Part shown: positions 8,176-17,216 of the stretch, piece after piece
Layout of the letters: every line of letters starts with the position of its first letter
Numbering within the stretch: position 1 is the first letter of the stretch
NCBI GenBank assembly: GCA_022448945.1
Contig: JAKVCV010000001.1
Span: forward strand, 627,782-691,781
Origin: Saprospiraceae bacterium
GTDB taxonomy: Bacteria > Bacteroidota > Bacteroidia > Chitinophagales > Saprospiraceae
Length of the DNA: 64,000 bases
Direction: 5' to 3'
Position numbers and translations under genes: made by a program
The notes under the pieces: model-generated
What the model was told of the DNA's origin: nothing
Seen by the model: only the letters and a program-made list of their open reading frames with translations
Databases searched by the model: none

Positions 8176-9648
8176 ATGAATTTATTAAAACTTAGTTGGA
8201 AATATTTAATAGCAAAACCTTTTGCTACGCTTCTAAGTATAGTTTTGGTTGCATTAGGTGTAAGTTTAACTTCTATTTTATTTCTCTTGAACCAACAGTT
8301 CCAAGATCGTTTATATAAGAATATAGAGAATATTGATTTAGTTGTCAGTGCGAAAGGTAGTCCTCTTCAAATGATATTATCATCTGTATATCATATTGAT
8401 GCACCAACTGGTAACATACCCCTTGAGGAATGTAAAATTGGAGTGCTTAAAAATCCTTATATTTCAAAAGCAATTCCTTTAGCTTTAGGGGATAGTTATA
8501 ATGGTTTTAGAATTGTTGGAACAGATCAGCAATTCACCAATCATTATAATGCAAAATTACTTAAGGGTAGAAGGTTCAAGTATGATCTTGAGGTAGGAGT
8601 TGGAGCCCGTGTAGCAGAAAAACTGAATTTAAAAATTGGTTCTACTTTTTATGGTTCTCATGGTTTGGTACAAGATGGAGGTCATGTTCATGAGACTTAT
8701 GCTTATGAAGTTGTTGGTATTTATGAACAGAGTAACTTGGTTTTGGATCAACTTATTTTGACCAATATTTCTACAGTTTGGCGTATGCATGAGGCACATG
8801 ACGACCATGATCACGGAGACAGTCACGATCATGACCACGGAGACAGTCACGACCATGATCACGGAGACAGTCACGATCATGACCACGGAGACAGTCACGA
8901 CCATGATCACGGAGACAGTCACGACCATGATCACGGAGAAAGTCACGATCATGATCACGGAGATAGTCACGACCATGACCACGGAGACAGTCACGACCAT
9001 GATCATGGAGATAGTCACGAACATGATCATGGACATAGTCATAAATCAAAAGTTGACTTAAAGCCTATTTCTAATGAAGGAAAAGATATTACAGCATACT
9101 TAGTACAGTATAAGAAAGATAAAAGTGGTAATACTTCGATGCGTGCATCAGTTGAAGCTACACAAATTATTGATGAGTATAGTGAGTCGATTGGTTATGC
9201 TAAACCAGCTATTCAACTACAGCATTTATTAGAGATGACAGGTGTAGGAATGGATTTTCTTGGCGCATTAGCATTGATTATTATCTTGATATCGGCATTT
9301 AGTATGTTTATTTCTTTATATAGTTCATTAAAAGAAAGACTCTATGAAATGGCACTTATGCGTGTTATGGGAGCCTCTAGGTTCAAGTTGTTTTTAATGA
9401 TTATTTTAGAGGGGTTAATAGTTGCAGCTTCTGGTTTTTTATTAGGCACAGTTGTAAGTCATATAGGTATGGAAATAATGGCTTCGCATCTTGAAGAAAC
9501 TTATAAATATACTTTTTCTGGAATGGTGTTTTTAGTAGAAGAGTTTTACTTGGCATTAGGCGCTATGTTTATTGGTTTTTTTGCTGCTGTGATACCTGCT
9601 ATACAAGCCTATCGAGTCGATATTTCTGAAACACTTTCTAATTCTTAA
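8176..9648 (+). CDS. FtsX/MacB-type ABC transporter permease with His-Asp tandem repeat
   Basis: A 490-residue permease with the MacB/LolC arrangement: one N-terminal membrane helix (about 13-37), a large extracytoplasmic domain, then three C-terminal helices (about 353-378, 402-426, 452-476) in an FtsX domain containing the ERLYEMALMRVMGAS coupling segment. Residues 208-288 in the extracytoplasmic domain are ten near-identical units of HDHDHGDS, giving about four histidines per unit. Such stretches bind Zn, Ni or Cu, so metal sensing, buffering or transport is inferred. No ATPase gene is adjacent; the neighbours are a flippase-like protein and recF. The family without the repeat is common in Bacteroidota. 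Confidence 0.88.
   Translation: MNLLKLSWKYLIAKPFATLLSIVLVALGVSLTSILFLLNQQFQDRLYKNIENIDLVVSAKGSPLQMILSSVYHIDAPTGNIPLEECKIGVLKNPYISKAIPLALGDSYNGFRIVGTDQQFTNHYNAKLLKGRRFKYDLEVGVGARVAEKLNLKIGSTFYGSHGLVQDGGHVHETYAYEVVGIYEQSNLVLDQLILTNISTVWRMHEAHDDHDHGDSHDHDHGDSHDHDHGDSHDHDHGDSHDHDHGDSHDHDHGESHDHDHGDSHDHDHGDSHDHDHGDSHEHDHGHSHKSKVDLKPISNEGKDITAYLVQYKKDKSGNTSMRASVEATQIIDEYSESIGYAKPAIQLQHLLEMTGVGMDFLGALALIIILISAFSMFISLYSSLKERLYEMALMRVMGASRFKLFLMIILEGLIVAASGFLLGTVVSHIGMEIMASHLEETYKYTFSGMVFLVEEFYLALGAMFIGFFAAVIPAIQAYRVDISETLSNS
8797..9039 (+). repeat. In-frame 24-bp tandem repeat, ten units (His/Asp-rich)
   Basis: One 27-base first unit (8797-8823) is followed by nine 24-base units that encode HDHDHGDS, with HDHDHGES at 8920-8943 and HEHDHGHS as the last (9016-9039). 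Units differ mainly by synonymous C/T changes in His and Asp codons, and one central unit has Glu for Asp. The length is a multiple of three throughout, so copy-number change by slippage would keep the permease in frame. Confidence 0.97.
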
Positions 9649-9723
9649 ATAGAAGTAATTTGCATTAATATGTTAAATTGACTTATTACACAAGATTTAT
9701 AATAAATCACTAACATTTAGAAA

Positions 9724-10833
9724 ATGTATGTAGAGGGATTGAAGTTGGTTAATTTTAAAAATTATGAAAATCAAACTTTAGAATTTTCTCCTAAGTTAAA
9801 TTGTTTTGTTGGCGACAATGGAATGGGTAAAACCAATCTTTTGGATGCTTTGCATTATCTTTCGATGTCTAAAAGTCATTATTCATTGCCCGACAAATCT
9901 GTTGTTCGTCACGGGGAGGATTTTTTCAGGTTAGAAGGTTTATTTAATAGAAAGACAAAAAAAGAAAAAATTGTATGCAAATATAAACATAGGAGTAAAA
10001 AGGTAATTGAACGAAATAAAGTTGAATACAAAAAATTTGCTGATCATATTGGTTTTTTACCTTTGGTTATGGTGTGTCCGGATGATAGCAGTTTGATAAC
10101 TGGGGGTAGTGAAATTAGGAGGCAGTATATTGATTTGTTATTGGTTCAGATTGATCCATCTTATTTGAATCACCTCATGTACTATAATAAAGTATTGCTC
10201 CAGAGAAACTCATTTCTTAAACAATATACGCATCCTTCAGAAATTGATTTTTCTCTTTTAAAGGTTTATGACCAGCAATTAATTGAACCTGCACAGTATA
10301 TCCATGAAAAACGAAAATCTGGTTTAAAAAGATTAAAACCTGTTTTTCATCATTACTATAAGATTATTTCAGGAAATAAAGAAAAAGTAGATTTTGAATA
10401 TTTTTCATTTCTAAATGAGCATCCTCTTGCTGAATTATTAAATGAAAGCAAGGAAAAAGATGTCTGGTTACAACGGACTACTAAAGGTATTCACAAAGAT
10501 GATTTGAAATTAATGATTGATGATTATTCTGTTAAAAAGATAGCATCTCAGGGACAACTTAAGTCTTACTTGTTGGCATTAAAACTGGCACAATATGAAT
10601 TATTAAGAGAAGAGTCTGAAGTTACCCCATTACTTCTTTTGGATGATATATTTGATAAACTCGATAATAAACGTGTAAAACAATTATTGGAATTACTAGT
10701 ATCATGCGATTTTGGTCAGATTTTTATTACAGATACACATAAAAGTAGAATATTAGATATTGTAAAAAGTTTAGATACAGATTATAGTCAATTTATAGTA
10801 TCTAATGGTTCGGTATTAATCGATATTCAATGA
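9724..10833 (+). CDS. recF: DNA replication and repair protein RecF
   Basis: A 369-residue SMC-like ATPase that, with RecO and RecR, loads RecA at single-strand gaps. The Walker A motif GDNGMGKT is at residues 30-37, the signature region lies in the segment IASQGQLKS near residue 275, and the Walker B LLLLDDIFDKLD is near residue 300. N-terminal GLKLVNFKNY is typical. Length fits the family. It lies 75 bases after the permease gene, and its stop is 32 bases from the convergent polX-like gene. It is not beside dnaA or dnaN, as it often is in other phyla. Confidence 0.97.
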   Translation: MYVEGLKLVNFKNYENQTLEFSPKLNCFVGDNGMGKTNLLDALHYLSMSKSHYSLPDKSVVRHGEDFFRLEGLFNRKTKKEKIVCKYKHRSKKVIERNKVEYKKFADHIGFLPLVMVCPDDSSLITGGSEIRRQYIDLLLVQIDPSYLNHLMYYNKVLLQRNSFLKQYTHPSEIDFSLLKVYDQQLIEPAQYIHEKRKSGLKRLKPVFHHYYKIISGNKEKVDFEYFSFLNEHPLAELLNESKEKDVWLQRTTKGIHKDDLKLMIDDYSVKKIASQGQLKSYLLALKLAQYELLREESEVTPLLLLDDIFDKLDNKRVKQLLELLVSCDFGQIFITDTHKSRILDIVKSLDTDYSQFIVSNGSVLIDIQ

Positions 10834-10865
10834 CAAAAGAATGTTTAATTTTTTGCCTATTGATG

Positions 10866-12572
10866 CTAAATAATTAATTCTTTTTGCTTTTTTAGTATTG
10901 TTTCAAATTCAGATTTATTGAGTGTATTTATACACATTTCTTTATTTAAGGCACCTTTACGAGCAACTAATACACCAAAATGAATGTCATGAATGCCAGC
11001 TAAATTATGAGCATCAGGATTTATGGCTATTTTTACACCTTTCTCTAAGGCATATGGCACCCATTTATAATCAAGGTCTAATCTGAGTGGATTCGAATTT
11101 ATTTCTATAATTACATTATGTTCTGCACAAGCATTAATAACCGCTTTATGATCGATCGGATAACCTTTTCTAGAAAGTAAAATCCGACCGGTTGGATGTC
11201 CTAAAATAGTAGTATATGGATTTTTGATAGCTCTAATAAGACGTTCAGTTGCTTTGTTTTTATCCATTCTAAGTGTTGAATGTATAGATGCAATTACAAA
11301 GTCAAATTTTCTTAAAATTTCAGGGTCATAATCTAATGAACCATCGTATAATATATCTGATTCTATACCTTTAAAAATTCGAAATGGGGCCATTTTTTTA
11401 TTAAGTTGATCTATTTCTTCCATTTGTTTCAATACCCGGTTTACTTGTAGACCATTTGCATAAAAAGCAGATTTTGAATGATCAGTAATGCCAAGATATT
11501 CAAATCCCTGTTCTTTAACATAGGAAGCCATTTCTTCAAGACTATTTGAGCCATCACTCCAGGTACTATGGGCATGCAGAACACCACAAATATCTTTTTC
11601 TTGTATTAATTTGGGTGTATATCCATTTTTAATCTTTAAAATGATTTTATGTATGTCACGAATTTCAGGTTCGATAAATGGAAGTCCAGCCCTATCAAAG
11701 ATCTGTTCCTCACTCAGCCCTCTAAATTGTTCTGGATTATTTTTCCTCCAATCTACAGCATCATCAAAGTTGTCTGAGAATAATTCGGTATTAAAATTTT
11801 CATTTCCTGTTGTTCTTAAAAGGTTATAACCCCAAAAATCTGATTCGGAAGTACAAATAACAACAGGTATATTCTCCTCAGTAGTTTTACAATGGTAGAC
11901 TGAACTGCCTTCTTCATGGTTTATAAGTTTAATCAATTCTTTATCAAAAAGTAATTGTATATTTTGTTGGCCAATAAGGATAGCTATAGCATCCAGTATA
12001 GGTACAAGCCTTCTTATTTTTCCAGTTAAACTTACCAAGTCTGTGTTTAGCAGATGCTGAATATCAAGAACTAAATTCGTTGCTTCTTCTTCAATTTTTG
12101 CATAATGATATTTGTCGATGGATTGGAAGTAATATTCCAATTGTTGTTTTATGTTGTTTTGGCTTTTTTGTCCAAATCCTTTTAGGTTAATCAGGCGATT
12201 TTCTTGGCAAGCATACAGTAATTCACCTGGAGATAATATTTCCATTTCTTCCCAAAGTAATTTGATTTTTTTAACACCAATTCCTTTAATATTTAGTAGC
12301 TGTACTATACCTGGAGGTGTTTGAGATTTATATTCTTCAAGCATTTTCATTTTTCCATCTACCCTTAATTCTTGAATTTTTACACCAATAGCATCACCAA
12401 CACCTTTTATCATTTTTACTTGCTCAAGACTCATTTCATGAATAGGAGCGTCAACACTACGGATTAAACGGTAGGCATTATTGTAAGATTTAATGCGATA
12501 GCTGTTCTCACCATGTAGTTCCATTAATTGTGCTAAAATTTGAAAGTGACTTGCATATTCTTTATTGGTCAT
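10866..12572 (-). CDS. polX: PolX-family protein with degenerate polymerase site and intact PHP domain
   Basis: A 568-residue protein with bacterial PolX architecture: an N-terminal helix-hairpin-helix 8-kDa-like domain (about 1-150), a family X nucleotidyltransferase core (about 150-310) and a C-terminal PHP phosphoesterase (about 328-568). PHP metal ligands look complete: LHAHSTWSDG (H333, H335, D340), ITDHS (D364, H365), GIESD, ASIHS, GHPTGR, EINSNP and PDAHN. In the polymerase core the GS-x-RR motif is GKIRR (184-188). The following DxD metal pair aligns with Ala195 and Ala197, and the third Asp with Val238. I infer loss of polymerase activity with retained nuclease activity. Confidence 0.88.
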   Translation of the reverse strand: MTNKEYASHFQILAQLMELHGENSYRIKSYNNAYRLIRSVDAPIHEMSLEQVKMIKGVGDAIGVKIQELRVDGKMKMLEEYKSQTPPGIVQLLNIKGIGVKKIKLLWEEMEILSPGELLYACQENRLINLKGFGQKSQNNIKQQLEYYFQSIDKYHYAKIEEEATNLVLDIQHLLNTDLVSLTGKIRRLVPILDAIAILIGQQNIQLLFDKELIKLINHEEGSSVYHCKTTEENIPVVICTSESDFWGYNLLRTTGNENFNTELFSDNFDDAVDWRKNNPEQFRGLSEEQIFDRAGLPFIEPEIRDIHKIILKIKNGYTPKLIQEKDICGVLHAHSTWSDGSNSLEEMASYVKEQGFEYLGITDHSKSAFYANGLQVNRVLKQMEEIDQLNKKMAPFRIFKGIESDILYDGSLDYDPEILRKFDFVIASIHSTLRMDKNKATERLIRAIKNPYTTILGHPTGRILLSRKGYPIDHKAVINACAEHNVIIEINSNPLRLDLDYKWVPYALEKGVKIAINPDAHNLAGIHDIHFGVLVARKGALNKEMCINTLNKSEFETILKKQKELII

Positions 12573-12855
12573 AATATTGAATGTTGAAAAAGGTGATTTT
12601 ATAGATAGATTACTAAAGTAACAAAAAGGTTATGTATGGAATTAATTAGATTTTCAAAGATAAAAAAAACCTCTTTCAGATGAAATTTAATATGTGCGGT
12701 TTTAGCTTAATTGTTTTATCAAAATTGTGTTTTTTTATAGATGAAAAATACTATATAATTATTTTAATAGGCATATCCGAAAAATATAAATCTATATTCA
12801 ATTTAGTTATTCAGTTAGCTGAAATATTAAAAAAAGTATATTTTTTTTGATCAAT

Positions 12856-12876
12856 TATTGTATATATGATACAATA
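12856..12876. promoter_or_regulatory. Inverted repeat, possible operator
   Basis: The arms TATTGTAT and ATACAATA flank ATATG as a perfect dyad, 149 bases before the acyl-CoA ligase start codon and about 66 bases upstream of its candidate -7 box. TetR-type fatty-acid regulators bind sites of this general shape, but the arms are nearly all A/T and could arise by chance in this DNA. Confidence 0.3.
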
Positions 12877-12942
12877 GAGCCATCTTTTTTACATTCTTCA
12901 TATGTATTTTTCAATAACATTAAATTTGTAGTAAATATTGAT

Positions 12943-12950
12943 TACTTTTG
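12943..12950 (+). promoter_or_regulatory. Candidate -7 promoter box (TACTTTTG)
   Basis: It matches the Bacteroidota -7 consensus TAnnTTTG and lies 74 bases before the ligase start codon. The nearest upstream TTTG (12925-12928) is only 14 bases away, shorter than the usual 17-20, so only the -7 element is well supported. Confidence 0.4.
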
Positions 12951-13024
12951 TACCAAAATTCTTTTGAGTATAAATTTAATATCAACAAAACCAAATATCA
13001 AATTATTAAAACTCTTATTTATTT

Positions 13025-14692
13025 ATGAAAAATTTCGAATCTCCTTTAGCTGCTTTTTTGCACTGGGAAAAAACAATTCCAAATAATGTATATCTAAGAC
13101 AACCATTAAATAGAAAACATACTGAATGGACTTTCAAACAAGCTGGTGATGAAATACGTCGAATGGCTTCTGCATTAAAAGCCTATGGTTGTGAACCAGG
13201 TGACAAGGTAGCCTTAATTTCTAAAAATTGTGCACATTGGATGATGTCTGATTTAGCTATAATGATGGCTGGTTGTGTTTCAGTTCCAATTTATCCGACC
13301 GTAGGTCCTGATACTATTAAATATATAGTTGAGCATAGTGAGTCTAAAGTTTTGATTGTTGGAAAATTAGATGATTGGGCTAGTCAAAAGTCAGGTGCTC
13401 CTGAAGGTGTGCAATTAGTTAGCCTTGGATTTTTTGGTGGTAATGAAGGTGACAAATGGGAGGATTTAATACAAAAACATGAGCCGTTGATGGAATTAGA
13501 ATCTAGAAGTGGGGATGATTTGATTACTATAATTTATACATCTGGTACAACTGGTTTACCAAAAGGTGTTATGCATTGCTGGTCTGCGATGAATGAAATT
13601 TCGCAAACTTTATTGGGAGTTGTAAAAACTCCTGAACAGCCACGTTTATTTTCTTATTTACCATTATCTCACGTCGCTGAGCGTATAGGTATAAACTTCC
13701 AGGGTATGTATCGTGGTGCAACTGTTTCTTTTCCTGAAACTTTGGAATCTTTCCCGGAAGATTTATCTGCTTGTCAACCTCATGTATTTTTTGCTGTACC
13801 ACGTGTGTGGGCTAAATTCCAGGAAAAGATTTGGGTTAAAATGCCAGAGAAGAAATTGAATTTATTTTTGAAGATTCCAATCCTAAAAAATATTGTTAAG
13901 AAGAAAATTCTTACGGCTTTAGGTTTGTCTGAAGTTGGTTTTGTTGTAACAGGTGCAGCTCCTATTTCCAAGGATATGTTAGAGTGGTATGAAAAACTTG
14001 GTGTTACTATACATAATTGTTATGGTATGACTGAAGATGGTTTGATGTCTCACTTTAATCGCCCTGGAGCGAATAGATTTGGTTCTGTAGGTAAAGTTTT
14101 GGGTAAAGCAGAAGCAAAACTTGACAAAGAAAAAGAAGGTGACAATGAAGGAGAAATTCTTATAAAAAGTCCTTGTTTAATGAAAGGATATTACAAAGAT
14201 GAAGAAAAAACAAATGCTTCTTTTACTGAAGATGGTTATCTAAGAACTGGAGACCTGGGTGAATACGATAAGGATGGGTTTTTATATATAGTTGGTCGTG
14301 CTAAAGATCAATTTAAAACAGATAAAGGTAAATATATTGCCCCTGCACCTATCGAACTTAAACTTGCCGAAAACACTGCTATTGAGCAACTTTGTTTAGT
14401 AGGTTTCGGTATACCACAGCCAATTGCCCTTGTAACTTTATCAGAGGAAGGGAAAAAATTATCTAAAGAAGCGTTGGCAAATAGTTTAAGTGCTTCTATT
14501 AATGATTTAAATCCTAGTTTAGCACCATACGAAAAAATTAAGAAGGCAATTGTTCTGAAAGAGGATTGGACTGTAGAGAATGAATTTTTGACACCAACAA
14601 TGAAACTTAAGCGGAATGTGGTAGAGAAAAAACATATTCCAAATTATAAAAATTGGTATGACACATCAGATGAAGTTGTCTTTATCGATTAG
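13025..14692 (+). CDS. Long-chain fatty acid-CoA ligase (AMP-forming)
   Basis: A 555-residue adenylate-forming enzyme that activates fatty acids to acyl-CoA via an acyl-adenylate. The P-loop IIYTSGTTGLPKG lies near residues 168-180. YGMTEDG (A5 motif) is near 335 and YLRTGDLGEYDKDGFLYIVG (A7/A8 hinge) near 400. The A10 lysine region contains TPTMKLKRN near residue 522. The C-terminal segment GRAKDQFKTDKGKYIAPAPIE is typical of long-chain (FACL/FadD15-like) ligases. Cytoplasmic or peripheral membrane role in lipid uptake or beta-oxidation is inferred. It is monocistronic, ending in a hairpin terminator at 14717-14768. Confidence 0.93.
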   Translation: MKNFESPLAAFLHWEKTIPNNVYLRQPLNRKHTEWTFKQAGDEIRRMASALKAYGCEPGDKVALISKNCAHWMMSDLAIMMAGCVSVPIYPTVGPDTIKYIVEHSESKVLIVGKLDDWASQKSGAPEGVQLVSLGFFGGNEGDKWEDLIQKHEPLMELESRSGDDLITIIYTSGTTGLPKGVMHCWSAMNEISQTLLGVVKTPEQPRLFSYLPLSHVAERIGINFQGMYRGATVSFPETLESFPEDLSACQPHVFFAVPRVWAKFQEKIWVKMPEKKLNLFLKIPILKNIVKKKILTALGLSEVGFVVTGAAPISKDMLEWYEKLGVTIHNCYGMTEDGLMSHFNRPGANRFGSVGKVLGKAEAKLDKEKEGDNEGEILIKSPCLMKGYYKDEEKTNASFTEDGYLRTGDLGEYDKDGFLYIVGRAKDQFKTDKGKYIAPAPIELKLAENTAIEQLCLVGFGIPQPIALVTLSEEGKKLSKEALANSLSASINDLNPSLAPYEKIKKAIVLKEDWTVENEFLTPTMKLKRNVVEKKHIPNYKNWYDTSDEVVFID

Positions 14693-14716
14693 TAAAGTAT
14701 TAATTTTTTTATAAAG

Positions 14717-14768
14717 CTCTGGTAGTTGTATTAGAATTTATTCTAAATACTTTTACCAGAGTTTTTTT
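14717..14768 (+). terminator. Rho-independent terminator with compound hairpin
   Basis: Arms CTCTGGTA (14717-14724) and TACCAGAG (14754-14761) are followed directly by seven T residues. The loop itself holds a second perfect dyad (TTAGAAT with ATTCTAA). It ends transcription of the acyl-CoA ligase gene. Confidence 0.88.
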
Positions 14769-14836
14769 GTTTATACTTATAATAATTTGATTTAATAAAT
14801 TGATATTGAAACAAATATAAATTTTTAGTATAGTTG

Positions 14837-14844
14837 TAGTTTTG
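14837..14844 (+). promoter_or_regulatory. Candidate -7 promoter box (TAGTTTTG)
   Basis: It matches TAnnTTTG just upstream of the next secreted-protein gene. A transcript beginning about 7 bases downstream would leave no leader for an ATG at 14853 and about 90 bases for the ATG at 14940, which supports the later start. No good -33 TTG at normal spacing was found. Confidence 0.35.
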
Positions 14845-14939
14845 AATCTTGAATGAATTTGTTTAGTTTTACTGACTATCCAAGTTCATTTTTTGTTCCT
14901 ATACTTTATTATTTGATCAATATTTTAAACTTAATTATT

Positions 14940-17114
14940 ATGAGACAACCAATTTTTTTGAATTCGGTTTTTATTATATTTTTACTTTTAATAGTAAATG
15001 TAAATTCCTATACACAAACCAAAATCTGGGGAGTAGGTACTTCTCCAGCGGTAGGTGTTGCTGAAGCAGAATTCCAAGCAGCTTTTGTAAATGCCACTGT
15101 AGCCGGAAACTATTCTACTACTCAGTGGACAGCTTTGACAATAAGTCAAGATGATGGTTCAGTAACCCCAGGGAATGCTTATTGGGTTCGCAATTTGACG
15201 GGTCTTTCACAGGGTGGCTATGCAACCAATATGAATCCTGCAACTTCACCATCTTTATCTAACGGTATTGCATTATTTGATTCTGATTTTATGGATAATG
15301 CAGGTGTACAGGGTGCTTTTGGCACTGGTGTTGCTCCTTCTGACCAAAAAGGAGAACTTATCTCACCGAGAATTGATCTTACTGGTGCAATGGATTCAGC
15401 TTTAGTAATCAATTTTTATTCTTATTACAGACCTTATCAGATGAATGAATTATCTGTTTCTATATCAACTGATGATGGTTTAACTTGGGCTGCTACAGCA
15501 GATATTCTTGCTTTGCAACCTAGCCCGATTAATACTTCTACGGAAGGATGGGTTAGGCCTATGTTTAAAACGGTAACTGCAGGAGTTGCAAATCTAACGC
15601 AATGTCGTATCAAGTTTACTTTTGATGGTAATTATTATTATTCACTTATTGATGATATAACAATTGAAATGGCACCATCTTATGATATTGCTATAGGAGT
15701 CCCTGATTCAGATGGAAGTACCTTTTTTAGTATTGGTGATCGGATTAGGATAGGCAATAACTTTTATAATCCCTTGGTCAATTTAGATCCCACAAATTTA
15801 TCAGAATGGTTTTGGGGAGCAAAGGTAGTTAATTATGGTGCAAAAGATATTTTACCTGCAGATAGTGCTAGGATAAGGCTCAGTATAGATTTTACTGATG
15901 ATGTATCTGGTCAACTAACATCAGGTGTTTATGTTGATACAATCTGGGCGGGTATGGATACTTTAAAATCTGATGATCTGGCTGGTGTAGGGTTAGTTGA
16001 TTATCTTAGGAATATTGATTTTATTTCAACCAATAAAGATGGACGTTATGATGTCACTTATTGGGTAGAACATAATGGTTCTGATGGTTCTGCTGACAAT
16101 GATACCACGACAATGACTTTTTATATTACTAGTGATGCAGGCACTACTAATTCTCATTATCTATCTAAGGCTAGAAAAGCATCTTCTGATGGTAAAGTAT
16201 ATTCGCAGGGAATTGTCTTCCCAGGAGGTTCACCGCATGCAGCTTTCGAGTATGGCTCAGTTTTTTATTTCCCTAAAGGTATGACAGACACAATAACTAT
16301 TGATTCAGTTGATTTTCGCTATTATATTGCTAATGCTTTTTCAGGTGCTGCTACTCAAACGCTATTGGTAAATATCTATCATTTTATTGATGGTAGTGGA
16401 GGTGGAAATGCAAACGGTTTTGTATCTGGTGTTGAATTAACACAGGTAGGTATTGGACAAGCAACACTTACAGGCTTAGGTACCACCGTGTCAAATGGAA
16501 CATATACCGTTGAAACTGTAAGTGGATTTCAAGATGCATCTGTAGGAGGCCCTATGCAACCGTTAGTTGATGGTGGATTTTATTATATCTCTGTATTAAA
16601 TCAACCTAGTCTAACAGGTGGGGTTGCTTCTTTTGTATTTGAAGATGTTCCAATATTAGGTGTTGATAGATTAGTATATGCTATGAATTTAGGGATGACC
16701 ACCACTACTGCACCTTTTGCACCTTCTACTCTTAGAATTATAGATCCTACTGGCACAGAAAATTGGTATGCTGGTTTTACAGGGTTTGATGAGGTTCCTT
16801 CGATTGGAGTTCATTTGAGTGCTTCCCCATTGATCACTGGAACCAAAACGGTATTAAATATAGAAAGTGCTCTTTTAAATATTTATCCAAACCCCGCTAA
16901 TAATTTTTTAAATATTGATGTTAGGTTTGATGAACCAACGGATGTGCAATATATAATCACTGATGTTTCTGGACGTGTCGTATACTATCATTCCAGTAAA
17001 AACATCTCTTCGGAAATACATACTGTCGATATAGAAAAGCTTCCGGGAGGTGTTTATTTTGTTTCTGCTGACTCCAATAATGGTGTTTCTACAAAGCGCT
17101 TTATCAAGCGTTAA
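14940..17114 (+). CDS. T9SS-exported protein with C-terminal sorting domain
   Basis: Starting at the ATG at 14940 gives a 724-residue protein with a normal signal peptide (MRQPIFLNSVFIIFLLLIV, ending near SYTQ). The in-frame ATG at 14853 would add a second hydrophobic stretch and lies at the predicted transcription start. The N-terminal third is rich in Gly, Ser and aromatic residues and resembles a beta-sandwich 'choice-of-anchor'/MAM-like domain, including ISTDDGLTWAA. The last 80 residues are a type A sorting domain: LNIYPNPANNFLNID, a central VSGRVVYY strand and a final STKRFIKR. Export through the type IX system to the cell surface or medium is inferred. No enzyme motif was found. Confidence 0.85.
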   Translation: MRQPIFLNSVFIIFLLLIVNVNSYTQTKIWGVGTSPAVGVAEAEFQAAFVNATVAGNYSTTQWTALTISQDDGSVTPGNAYWVRNLTGLSQGGYATNMNPATSPSLSNGIALFDSDFMDNAGVQGAFGTGVAPSDQKGELISPRIDLTGAMDSALVINFYSYYRPYQMNELSVSISTDDGLTWAATADILALQPSPINTSTEGWVRPMFKTVTAGVANLTQCRIKFTFDGNYYYSLIDDITIEMAPSYDIAIGVPDSDGSTFFSIGDRIRIGNNFYNPLVNLDPTNLSEWFWGAKVVNYGAKDILPADSARIRLSIDFTDDVSGQLTSGVYVDTIWAGMDTLKSDDLAGVGLVDYLRNIDFISTNKDGRYDVTYWVEHNGSDGSADNDTTTMTFYITSDAGTTNSHYLSKARKASSDGKVYSQGIVFPGGSPHAAFEYGSVFYFPKGMTDTITIDSVDFRYYIANAFSGAATQTLLVNIYHFIDGSGGGNANGFVSGVELTQVGIGQATLTGLGTTVSNGTYTVETVSGFQDASVGGPMQPLVDGGFYYISVLNQPSLTGGVASFVFEDVPILGVDRLVYAMNLGMTTTTAPFAPSTLRIIDPTGTENWYAGFTGFDEVPSIGVHLSASPLITGTKTVLNIESALLNIYPNPANNFLNIDVRFDEPTDVQYIITDVSGRVVYYHSSKNISSEIHTVDIEKLPGGVYFVSADSNNGVSTKRFIKR

Positions 17115-17128
17115 TTCTCTTTTTAATT

Positions 17129-17171
17129 ACAATAAAGGTCATCTCAAATCATTTGAGATGACCTTTATTGT
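17129..17171. terminator. 43-base near-perfect palindrome between convergent genes
   Basis: Arms of 21 bases (17129-17149 and 17151-17171) are exactly complementary around one central C. It lies 15 bases after one T9SS-protein gene and 46 bases before the end of the convergent one, so a bidirectional terminator is the simplest reading. A clean T-run directly after the stem is missing on the plus side. Confidence 0.75.
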
Positions 17172-17216
17172 ATAAATTTTTAAGCTTTAAAGTTATTCTT
17201 TCTTTTGATTCAGTTA

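Larger units (their letters stand above)
12573..13024. other. Divergent intergenic region between polX and the acyl-CoA ligase
   Basis: These 452 AT-rich bases contain no credible coding sequence; the short ORF from 12847 overlaps the next gene and has no family features. An inverted repeat with 8-base arms and a 5-base spacer lies at 12856-12876. A TACTTTTG -7 candidate for the ligase gene lies at 12943-12950. Nothing else was recognised. Confidence 0.4.

Noticed and set aside
8797-9039. Possible CRISPR-like array
   Set aside because: Units are contiguous, have no unique spacers and encode a continuous protein segment in frame with the permease.
8629-9061. Three additional ORFs overlapping the His-Asp repeat in other frames and on the other strand
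   Set aside because: They exist only because a 24-base repeat without stops is open in several frames. Their products are low-complexity and have no start signals or family features.
12847-13086. 79-residue ORF before the acyl-CoA ligase
   Set aside because: It overlaps the ligase start in another frame, starts at TTG and contains the promoter-like and dyad sequences. Its product is hydrophobic only because the DNA is AT-rich.
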